This document shows positions 37,253-44,121 of a stretch of DNA of 64,000 bases, in pieces. The notes beneath the pieces are model-generated. The model worked only from the letters and a program-made list of their open reading frames with translations, had not been told where the DNA came from and searched no databases. The stretch's first letter is position 1, and each line of letters opens with the position of its first letter. The stretch spans positions 1 to 64,000 of the forward strand of contig NZ_JANQKD010000087.1 of assembly GCF_028281305.1 (NCBI RefSeq), in the 5' to 3' direction. The position numbers and the translations under genes were made by a program. The DNA is from Pelagibius sp. GTDB taxonomy: Bacteria > Pseudomonadota > Alphaproteobacteria > Kiloniellales > Kiloniellaceae.

Positions 37253-37255
37253 TAA
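37016..37255 (+). CDS. Element-borne ORF coupled to downstream start codon
   Basis: This 79-codon ORF starts at the ATG inside the left inverted repeat (GGTGCACAATGAGA) and runs through the whole element. It stops at the TAA of the right target duplication. That TAA overlaps the ATG of the MotB-like gene (TAATG). The protein (MRSTFRPHLAGAARSTMWC...) matches nothing known and is Arg/Ala/Gly-rich, as chance ORFs at this GC content often are. It may matter only as a translated leader allowing re-initiation downstream. Confidence 0.3.
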   Translation: MRSTFRPHLAGAARSTMWCIGQAWQRRGCGAKSDPAGGRERSVDVVAPACRWPTSPAPVLLATGGSRASHGAHNPGSGS

Positions 37256-38766
37256 TGTACGCGCTCGGCCGCGGCGGCTCGCGGCGCTCCATCAACATCT
37301 GGCCCGGCTTCGTCGACGGCCTCGCCACCCTGCTGCTGGTGGTGATCTTCGTCCTCATGGTTTTCATGGTGGCGCAGTTCTTTCTCTCTATCGCCATCAC
37401 CGGCAAGGACGAGGCGCTCCTGCGCCTGGAAAACGAGATCAACGAACTGGCGGACCTGCTGGCGCTGGAGCGCAGCGCCAATGCCGATCTGCGGGTCAAT
37501 GTCGCCCAGCTCTCCTCGGAACTGCAGTCGTCGCTGGCCAATCGGGAGGCCCTGACCAGTCAGCTTGCCGCCCTGACCGAGCAGCGCGAGTCCCTGGCCG
37601 ACCAGCTTGCCGCCCTCGCCGACGAGCGTGACGACCTGGCAAACCTGCTGGCCGCCGAACGGGAAGAAAGCAGCCGCCTCGCCGCCCTTCTCAGCAGCAA
37701 CGAGGAGGAACTGGCGACGCTGCGCGGGCAGGCCGACGAGCGCGAACAGGCCCTGACGGTGAGCCAGGCCGAATTGGCGGCGGTGCGCGAGGCCCTGGCG
37801 CGGCGCGAGGCCGAGTTGGAGGAAAGCCGCCAGGCGCTCACCGAGAGCCAGGCCGAGCTGGATGCGGAACGCGCGCGCCTGGAGGCTGCCTTGGCGCGCC
37901 TCAACACCGACCAGGAGAAGCTCGAGGAGGCGCTCGCCGCCATCGCCGCCGGCCAGGTGGAACTGGAGGATGCCTTCAAGACCATCGAAGCGGACAAGGA
38001 GACGATCGAGGCACAATTGGCGGAACTCGCCATCCTGCGCTCCCTGCGCGACGACCTGGTGAAAAAACTGCAGGCGGCGGAGGCCGCAGGGCGCGAACAG
38101 ACCGCCGCCCTCGCCGAGCAGGAAGAACTTTCCGAAGAGGCACAGATCCAGATCACACTGCTGAACCAGCAGCTCGCCGCGCTGCGCCAGCAGCTCACCA
38201 CGCTGTCCGAGGCGCTCGACCTGGCGGAGTCCGAGAACGAGGCGCAGCAGGTGCAGATCGCCGACCTCGGCCGGCGCCTGAACGTCGCGCTGGCCAGCAA
38301 GGTGCAGGAGCTGGCGCGCTATCGCTCAGAGTTCTTCGGGCGCCTGCGCGAGGCCATCGGCAACCGCCAGGACATCCGTGTCGTCGGCGACCGCTTCGTT
38401 TTCCAGTCGGAAATCCTGTTCCGCAGCGGCTCGGCCACCATCGGCGAACCCGGCCAGGTGCAGCTCGCACGCCTCGCCGAGACCCTGCAGGAGATCGCGG
38501 GGACCATCCCCGACGAACTGGACTGGGTGCTGCGGGTCGACGGCCATACCGACCGCGCGCCCATCAGCACGTTCCAGTTCCCCTCCAACTGGGAGCTTTC
38601 CTCCGCGCGTGCCATCGCCGTTACGAAGTTCCTGATTGCCCAGGGCATTCCCCCGACCCGCCTGGCCGCCACCGGCTTCGGCGAGTTCCAGCCGCTGGAC
38701 TCCGGCAGCGACGAAATCGCCTTCCGCCGCAACCGCCGCATCGAGTTCAAACTCACCCAGCGCTAA
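37255..38766 (+). CDS. MotB/OmpA-like peptidoglycan-binding stator protein with long coiled coil
   Basis: This 503-aa protein has one N-terminal membrane helix preceded by a conserved-looking Asp (NIWPGFVDGLATLLLVVIFV), as in MotB and TolR. A coiled coil of about 290 residues follows, rich in LAALxxER-type heptads. The C-terminal OmpA-like domain (about residues 375-503) shows LFRSGSATIGEPG, DWVLRVDGHTDRAP, NWELSSARAIAVTKFL and RRNRRIEFKL. It should pair with the upstream MotA/TolQ-like protein. The native Shine-Dalgarno has been separated from this start by the 264-bp element; GGTAGTGGGT in the element end is the only weak substitute. Confidence 0.85.
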   Translation: MYALGRGGSRRSINIWPGFVDGLATLLLVVIFVLMVFMVAQFFLSIAITGKDEALLRLENEINELADLLALERSANADLRVNVAQLSSELQSSLANREALTSQLAALTEQRESLADQLAALADERDDLANLLAAEREESSRLAALLSSNEEELATLRGQADEREQALTVSQAELAAVREALARREAELEESRQALTESQAELDAERARLEAALARLNTDQEKLEEALAAIAAGQVELEDAFKTIEADKETIEAQLAELAILRSLRDDLVKKLQAAEAAGREQTAALAEQEELSEEAQIQITLLNQQLAALRQQLTTLSEALDLAESENEAQQVQIADLGRRLNVALASKVQELARYRSEFFGRLREAIGNRQDIRVVGDRFVFQSEILFRSGSATIGEPGQVQLARLAETLQEIAGTIPDELDWVLRVDGHTDRAPISTFQFPSNWELSSARAIAVTKFLIAQGIPPTRLAATGFGEFQPLDSGSDEIAFRRNRRIEFKLTQR

Positions 38767-38800
38767 TCAATAACCGAGTTCAGTGATAGCAGGGGGGACG

Positions 38801-40126
38801 ATGGCGGCGACGGCTGAGCAAAGAAAGACGCAGATCGTGGTTGTCGGCGGCGGGGCCGGCGGCCTCGAACTGGTGCGCCGTCTCGGCACCCGCTTCGGGC
38901 GCGACGCCTACGACATCATCCTGGTCGAGCGCAACCGCACGCACATCTGGAAACCCCTGCTGCACGAAGTCGCCGCCGGCTCGCTGGATGCCAACATGGA
39001 CGAGGTCGGCTACGGCGGCCACGGGGTGCGCTGGGGCTACCGCTTCTTCTACGGCACCTTTGCCGGTATCGACCGGGAACGGCAGGTGGTGCGCACGGCG
39101 CCGCTGCTGGACGAGGACGGGAAGGAGGTCATCGGCGCCCACGACATCCGCTACGACTATCTGGTGCTGGCGGTTGGCGGCGTGTCCAACGACTTCGGCA
39201 TCCCGGGCGTCGCGGACTACGCCCTGTTTCTGGAGGACCGGCAGCAGGCCGACCAGTTCCGCTCGAAGCTGCTGAACGCCTGTCTGCGGGTCACCCACAA
39301 GGTCGCGCAGGGCGAGACCGACGCCATGGTCAGGATCGCCATCGTCGGGGCCGGGGCCACCGGCGTCGAACTGGCGGCGGAGCTCTACAACGCCGCCCAC
39401 GCGCTGCGCCACTACGGCCTGGAGGTCTTCGACGAAACGCGCCTCAAGGTCACCATCCTCGAGGCCGGGCCGCGCATCCTGCCCGCCCTGCCGGACAAGC
39501 TCGCCGAGGCGGCGGCAGCGGAACTCGAAGCCCTCGGCGTCGAGATCCTGACCGGCACCGCCGTCGAAGCGGTGGAGCCCTCAGCCGTCAGGACCGAGAG
39601 CGGACGGACCATCGCCGCCGACCTGACCCTCTGGGCAGCGGGCGTGAAGGCCCCCGACTACCTCTCCGGCCTGGCAGGCCTCGAAACCGACCGAGCGCAC
39701 CGGCTGGTCGTTCGCCCCAGCCTGCAGACGACCGCCGACGACCGGATCTTCGCCATCGGCGACTGCTGTTCCTATACCCCGGCCAACGAGGAGCGGCCGA
39801 TCCCGCCGCGCGCCCAGGCAGCGCACCAGATGGCGAGCCTGGTCTTCGAGAACATCGTGAACCTCACGGAAGGCCGTCCGCTGAAGGACTTCGTCTACAA
39901 CGACCGGGGGTCGCTGGTCGCCCTCAGCCGCTTTTCGACCGTCGGCAGCCTGATGGGCAATCTGGTGGGTGGGCGCATGGCGGTGGAGGGGCGCTTGGCG
40001 CGGATCGCCTATACCTCGCTCTACCGCATGCATCTCATCGCCATTCACGGCTGGTTCAAGGGCCTGGCCATGATCCTGGTGGGCCACGTCAACCGGATCG
40101 TCCGGCCCAAGCTGAAGCTGCACTGA
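38801..40126 (+). CDS. NAD(P)/FAD-dependent oxidoreductase, NDH-2 type
   Basis: This 441-aa two-dinucleotide-binding-domain flavoprotein resembles type II NADH:quinone oxidoreductase, a peripheral inner-membrane enzyme that feeds electrons to quinone without pumping. The FAD site is IVVVGGGAGGLELVRRL, the NADH site IAIVGAGATGVELAAEL, and the second FAD motif IFAIGDCC. C-terminal RMHLIAIHGWFKGLAMILVG may be the membrane-associating helix. ATG 38801 after GGGGGG is preferred to the track start at 38783. It ends convergently with the MFS gene. Confidence 0.88.
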   Translation: MAATAEQRKTQIVVVGGGAGGLELVRRLGTRFGRDAYDIILVERNRTHIWKPLLHEVAAGSLDANMDEVGYGGHGVRWGYRFFYGTFAGIDRERQVVRTAPLLDEDGKEVIGAHDIRYDYLVLAVGGVSNDFGIPGVADYALFLEDRQQADQFRSKLLNACLRVTHKVAQGETDAMVRIAIVGAGATGVELAAELYNAAHALRHYGLEVFDETRLKVTILEAGPRILPALPDKLAEAAAAELEALGVEILTGTAVEAVEPSAVRTESGRTIAADLTLWAAGVKAPDYLSGLAGLETDRAHRLVVRPSLQTTADDRIFAIGDCCSYTPANEERPIPPRAQAAHQMASLVFENIVNLTEGRPLKDFVYNDRGSLVALSRFSTVGSLMGNLVGGRMAVEGRLARIAYTSLYRMHLIAIHGWFKGLAMILVGHVNRIVRPKLKLH

Positions 40127-40134
40127 AGCCCTTC

Positions 40135-40161
40135 TTGCGTGCCTGGCCAGGCGTCACGCAA
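40135..40161. terminator. Possible bidirectional terminator between NDH-2 and MFS genes
   Basis: TTGCGTG...CACGCAA, a 7-bp perfect stem enclosing CCTGGCCAGG, lies in the 27-bp gap between convergent genes and overlaps the MFS stop codon. There is no clear U-tract. Confidence 0.35.
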
Positions 40162-41380
40162 AGGCCTTCCGCGGCTGCGACGGCCGGTCATCCATGGAAA
40201 GCTGGATCACCGCGGCGAGCACGCCGACGATGACCAGTGACAGCCAGGCCATGGTGTAGCTGCCGCTGACGTCGTAGGCGAGGCCGCCGAGGTAGGCGCC
40301 CAGGAAGGCACCGACCTGGTGGCTGAAGAACATGACGCCGAAGAGCGCCCCGAAGTTTGTCGGTCCGAACATCGCGTTCAAAAGGCTGCTGACCGGCGGA
40401 ATGACGCTGAGCCAGAGAAAGCCCATCGCCGCGCCGAAGGCCAGGGTGCTTTCCATCGAGACCGGGAGAAAGGCGTAGCAAGCGATGGCGACGGTGCGGA
40501 ACACGTAGATCAGGGCGAGGATCAGCTTGTTGCCGTAGCGCTCCCCCAGTCGTCCCACCACCAGCGTGCCGACCGCGTTGAAGATGCCGATCAGGGCGAT
40601 GGCGTTGGCGCTGACCGAGGGCGCCAGGCCGCAGATCGCAACGAACTTCGGCAGATGGGTCGCCACGAAGATGAGCTGAAAGCCGCAGGCGAAGAACGCC
40701 AGGGTCATGGCCACGTAGCCCGGATGGCGCAAGGCTTCGCCGACGGCGCGCCGGGCATCCGGACGCTCGGCCGGACCGGCGGAACCTGTGCCGTTGCGTT
40801 TGAAGAAAACCGCCAAGCAGGCCATGGCGGCAGCCAGGGCCGCCAGCAGCAGGAGGGTTGTGTCCCAGGAGATCCGGTCGAGGAGGCCCTGGGACGCCGG
40901 GGCGATGACGAAGGTGCCGAGCGATCCGGCAGCCGCCAGGATGGAGATCGCCAGAGCGCGCACGCCGGGCGCGGCAAGACGCGACAGGATGCCCACCAGC
41001 ACGCCGTGGGAGGTGCCTGCCACCGCCAGGCCGATCAGCACGCCGCCGCCGAAGAACAGACCGAAGCCCGTTCCCAGACTCATCAGCCAGAGACCGAGTG
41101 CGAAGCAGAGCGCCGCCAGGAGGACGACGATCCGTCCGCCATAGCGGTCCGACAGCGCGCCCATGGCCGGCTGACCGATCCCCCAGGCCAGGTTCTGAAG
41201 CGCCATCGCAAGACCGAAGGTGGCAACGGAAACGCCGGCGCCGCGGACCATGGGATCGAGAAACAGCCCGAGGCTCTGACGGATGCCCATGGAGGTCGAG
41301 AGGATCAGGCTGGAGACCACCAGAACGACGAGCAGCGCCGGCGTCCAGTCCGCTGATCTTGCAAAGCGCCGATGCGGCAT
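40154..41380 (-). CDS. MFS transporter
   Basis: This 408-aa protein has 12 predicted membrane helices. The loop signature MGALSDRYGGRIVVLL (MFS motif A) lies after helix 2, and the related VVGRLGERYGNKLILALIYV after helix 8. Helix 1 contains STSMGIRQSLGLFLDPM, typical of oxalate/formate-antiporter-like and monocarboxylate-type members; the substrate is unknown. ATG 41380 with GGAAGG upstream is preferred over the track start. It is downstream of and on the same strand as a TetR gene, with a palindromic operator candidate between, suggesting regulated efflux or uptake. Confidence 0.9.
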   Translation of the reverse strand: MPHRRFARSADWTPALLVVLVVSSLILSTSMGIRQSLGLFLDPMVRGAGVSVATFGLAMALQNLAWGIGQPAMGALSDRYGGRIVVLLAALCFALGLWLMSLGTGFGLFFGGGVLIGLAVAGTSHGVLVGILSRLAAPGVRALAISILAAAGSLGTFVIAPASQGLLDRISWDTTLLLLAALAAAMACLAVFFKRNGTGSAGPAERPDARRAVGEALRHPGYVAMTLAFFACGFQLIFVATHLPKFVAICGLAPSVSANAIALIGIFNAVGTLVVGRLGERYGNKLILALIYVFRTVAIACYAFLPVSMESTLAFGAAMGFLWLSVIPPVSSLLNAMFGPTNFGALFGVMFFSHQVGAFLGAYLGGLAYDVSGSYTMAWLSLVIVGVLAAVIQLSMDDRPSQPRKAFA

Positions 41381-41437
41381 GTCCGATCCTTCCGGTCGTT
41401 TCACAGACAACCGAGAAAGACCGCATCGCCGCGAAGA

Positions 41438-41459
41438 GTAAACTCACTAGTCGGTATAC
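41438..41459. promoter_or_regulatory. Probable TetR operator upstream of MFS gene
   Basis: GTAAACTCACTAGTCGGTAT followed by AC forms a 22-bp imperfect palindrome centred on ACTAGT with GTA-AC and GT-TAC outer arms (three mismatched pairs). It lies between the TetR stop (41483) and the MFS start (41380), where it could block an MFS promoter. Confidence 0.5.
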
Positions 41460-41482
41460 ATGGGCCTGGTGGACTGCGCCGC

Positions 41483-42061
41483 TTAGCCCGTAGAGCGCAG
41501 CCTGTGCGACTCGGCCGCCTGCAGCAGCAGGCTGGCCGCCCGGCCCGCTTCGAGCGCATAGTCCGGATTGCGGTGCACCAGCATGCGGGCCACGGCACCG
41601 TCCAGCAGCACCAGGATCATGCGTGCCAGCGAGGCCGCATCCGCGTAACCCGCATTTTCCAGATCGCGCTGCAGCCAGGTCTCGAAGGATTCCTTGTGGC
41701 TGCGGGCCACGTCCAGGGCCGGATGGCCGGGGCTGTCAGCCAGTTCGACGGCGGCGCGTATGAACCCGCAGCCCCGCCATTCAGGCTGCTTCGCGGCCTC
41801 GGCCAAGGCCGCGAACATCCGCTCCATGCGCTCAGCCATCGCGCCGCGGCTGCCGGCCCAGTTCTGGTAGCGCTCAAGCGTGCGCAGCTGGCGTGCGTCG
41901 AGGTAGGCAGCGACGAGGTCGTCCTTGGAGCGAAAGTGATAGTAGAGCGTCTTCTTGGTCACGCCCGCCTGCTCGGCGACGCGCTCGACGCTCACCTCGC
42001 GGATGCTACCCGCATAGAACAGTGCATCGGCGGCTTCGAGAATGCGGTCGCGTGTGCCCAT
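41483..42061 (-). CDS. TetR/AcrR family transcriptional regulator
   Basis: This 192-aa regulator has the N-terminal helix-turn-helix ILEAADALFYAGSIREVSVERVAEQAGVTKKTLYYHFRSKDDL, typical of TetR repressors. The C-terminal ligand domain contains GCGFIRAAVELADSPGHPAL, found in members that control drug-type exporters. It sits upstream of the MFS gene, its likely target, and 90 bp downstream of the ankyrin-VOC gene. Confidence 0.92.
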   Translation of the reverse strand: MGTRDRILEAADALFYAGSIREVSVERVAEQAGVTKKTLYYHFRSKDDLVAAYLDARQLRTLERYQNWAGSRGAMAERMERMFAALAEAAKQPEWRGCGFIRAAVELADSPGHPALDVARSHKESFETWLQRDLENAGYADAASLARMILVLLDGAVARMLVHRNPDYALEAGRAASLLLQAAESHRLRSTG

Positions 42062-42150
42062 GCGGCCAGGGTGGGACGGATTGCGCCTTTGCGCAAGGCT
42101 GGATACCGCACCCGCAGCGCGATCCGCCCCTTCGCCCTGGGACCGCAGCC

Positions 42151-43431
42151 TCAGGGTGCTTCGTTCAGAGGTTCGCCATCGCCGGGGCCGGTCGCATCAC
42201 TGCCCATACGCAGGCGGTGGCCGTCCAGGTCTTCGACGTTCATCTCGCGCACGCCCCAGGGAAAGTTGGTGGGCGCCTGGCGGATGGTGGCGCCAGCCTT
42301 CTTGTACTCTTCGTGGAGAGCATCGACATCGCGGATGAAGATCGAAATCCACATGCCCCCATTTCCCTCCTGCCCTCTTGCACCCTGGGCGTCCTGACAG
42401 AGGAAGATCCGCACGTCATCGCGCAGAACGCAGGCAAAGTCCGGCGGCGTGCCCCAGTCCCACTCCTTCTCGAACCCCAGTTTGTCGACGTAGTAGGCGA
42501 TGGCATTGGGAACCGACTTCACGTTGAGAATCGGGATTGCGGATTCAAAACGGTTCGGACTGCGCTCCGCCGGGTCCGCGCCGGCATCGACAAGCAGGTC
42601 GACCACGGCCGTGTCGGTTTTCGGCGCGGCGTAGCCCAGGGGGGTCACGCCGCGGCTGTCCTTGGCGCTCGGCTCCGCCCCAAGGTCGAGCAGAAGCTCG
42701 ACCATCTCGGCCCGGTCCTTCTGTACGGCAAAGTGCAGCGGCGTGCAGTGGTGCTCGAAGCGACTCATCGGCCGCTGGAGTTCCGCCGGATCGTCTTCCA
42801 CAATCGTCTCGACCAGGTCCCTGCGGCCGAGCGCGATGGCGGTAAAGATGCCCGGCTCCACACCCCGGGCCATCAGGTAGTCAACGACATCGCGGTGAAC
42901 CTGCCGGAAGCCAGTCGCCCAGCCGATGACACCCATCTCGTGTGCATCGCCGTCACCCCGGACGTCTGCGCCGGCCGCGACGAGGCGTTTTACCACCGGG
43001 AGCTGGCCGGCCATGGCTGCCCAATGCAGGGCATAGGCCCGGTCCAGCCGGTCGCGCCGGTTCACGTCGACCCCGAGGTCGAGCAACAGTTCGACGCAGT
43101 CCAGATGCCCCTCCTCGGCGGCCAGATGCAGAAGCGGCCGGTTCCAACGGCCGCCGGTGATCCCGGTCTTGCCCGGGTTCTCCCGCAGCAGGCGGGCCAG
43201 GTCGGTCGCCCTGCCCTCGACCGCGGCGGCGATGATCTGGCCGTCCGGGCTGACGGAATCGACATGGGCCTTCAGCGCGCGCCAGCTGGCGAAGCCGTAG
43301 CGCCGCGCGACCTCCAACTGGGCCTGGTGCAGCCTGGCGGCAGGGTCTTCGGCGCGCAGTGCCGCAAGGTGCTGCTTGGCGGTCTTGCGCAGCCAGGTGA
43401 GGTCGGGGCGTTGGGGAAGGGTTTCGGTCAT
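42151..43431 (-). CDS. Ankyrin repeat protein fused to a C-terminal VOC (glyoxalase-like) domain
   Basis: This 426-aa protein begins with a DLTWLRKTAKQHLAALRAED helix and FASWRALKAHV motif. Ankyrin repeats at about residues 70-290 follow (RPLLHLAAEEGHLDCVELLLDLG, LHWAAMAGQLPVVKRLVAAG, TPLHFAVQKDRAEMVELLLD, TPLGYAAPKTDTAVVDLLVD). Residues about 298-418 form a VOC domain (ILNVKSVPNAIAYYVDKLGF, FACVLRDDVRIFLCQD, VREMNVEDLDGHRLRMG) resembling bleomycin-resistance or glyoxalase proteins. The frame is continuous, so it is a true fusion. It is probably cytoplasmic and its function is unknown. A 9-bp inverted repeat lies just upstream of the start. Confidence 0.85.
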   Translation of the reverse strand: MTETLPQRPDLTWLRKTAKQHLAALRAEDPAARLHQAQLEVARRYGFASWRALKAHVDSVSPDGQIIAAAVEGRATDLARLLRENPGKTGITGGRWNRPLLHLAAEEGHLDCVELLLDLGVDVNRRDRLDRAYALHWAAMAGQLPVVKRLVAAGADVRGDGDAHEMGVIGWATGFRQVHRDVVDYLMARGVEPGIFTAIALGRRDLVETIVEDDPAELQRPMSRFEHHCTPLHFAVQKDRAEMVELLLDLGAEPSAKDSRGVTPLGYAAPKTDTAVVDLLVDAGADPAERSPNRFESAIPILNVKSVPNAIAYYVDKLGFEKEWDWGTPPDFACVLRDDVRIFLCQDAQGARGQEGNGGMWISIFIRDVDALHEEYKKAGATIRQAPTNFPWGVREMNVEDLDGHRLRMGSDATGPGDGEPLNEAP

Positions 43432-43438
43432 GGGACAC

Positions 43439-43484
43439 CTTCTTTCTTTAGGCCCGGCGTCCGCAACTCACGGGCAGAAAGAAG
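43439..43484. promoter_or_regulatory. Inverted repeat upstream of ankyrin-VOC gene
   Basis: CTTCTTTCT (43439-43447) and AGAAAGAAG (43476-43484) are perfect 9-bp complements separated by 28 bp, 8 bp upstream of the start codon. They may form an operator or a leader hairpin. The rest of the 291-bp gap to 43722 shows no gene. Confidence 0.35.
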
Positions 43485-43722
43485 ATGTGGAACACATCGC
43501 GAGTGGAGGTGGGTTCAACCCTTTACGCGGACCGTCGGCCGCCCTCACGGCCAGGGCGGCATTATGAAGCGCCCGGCGGCGAAGTCAAACGGGTCAGGCA
43601 GCACCGCCGGCCGCGCGGGCTTCGCTTCCCTGGACGGCTGCCGTGGCGCATGCGAGGCTTGGCAGCGACGAACGGAGAACGACCGCTTGGGACCAACCCG
43701 AAGCAAACGTGGGAGACGCAGG

Positions 43723-44109
43723 ATGACAGCAAAGATGACGCTGCGCACAGTTGCACTGATTGTCGGCGTGCTGAGCGGCACAGCGGCCGCCGGGGCGGCG
43801 GAAGGACCGGTCAGGATTCTTCACGGGGCCGCGACGACAGAGGCATCGGTGGTCACACAGAACGAGGGCGGCACGGGCCTGACCGTCCATCGCGGCCCGC
43901 CGAAGCTCCTGCCGCGCGGACCGGCGGCTGAGCCCCCACGGCGCGCGCGGATCGGACGCAATGCCGTCGGCATCGACAACCTGGAGCCGGCCGGCGCATG
44001 GTTGCTCGACCGCTCCGGCGAGCATCTGGTGGTCGTGCACTGCTATACGCGGGAGTCGGTTATGGTCGGCGGCAATCGGAAGATCCGCTGCAGTTCCCGA
44101 AGGTTCTAA
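43723..44109 (+). CDS. Small secreted hypothetical protein
   Basis: This 128-aa protein has a signal peptide (RTVALIVGVLSGTAAAGAAEG) and two C-terminal cysteines (VVHCYTRESV, RKIRCSSRRF) that may form a disulfide in the periplasm. The middle has LTVHRGPPKLLPRGPA and a Pro/Arg-rich stretch, then AVGIDNLEPAGAWLLDRSGE. ATG 43723 follows GGGAGACGCAGG. The very long track ORF at 41893-44109 only contains this frame by chance. No family was recognised; it ends convergently 12 bp from the ABC transporter gene. Confidence 0.65.
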   Translation: MTAKMTLRTVALIVGVLSGTAAAGAAEGPVRILHGAATTEASVVTQNEGGTGLTVHRGPPKLLPRGPAAEPPRRARIGRNAVGIDNLEPAGAWLLDRSGEHLVVVHCYTRESVMVGGNRKIRCSSRRF

Positions 44110-44121
44110 AGCGGCGACGCC

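Noticed and set aside
35773-38766. Zorya-type anti-phage system
   Set aside because: MotA- and MotB-like partners are present, but no ZorC, ZorD or ZorE-like gene is adjacent; the neighbours are suhB and NDH-2.
41893-44109. 738-codon plus-strand ORF
   Set aside because: It is antisense to TetR and ankyrin-VOC genes, whose motifs are clear; only its last 129 codons (from 43723, with a signal peptide and Shine-Dalgarno) are accepted as a gene.
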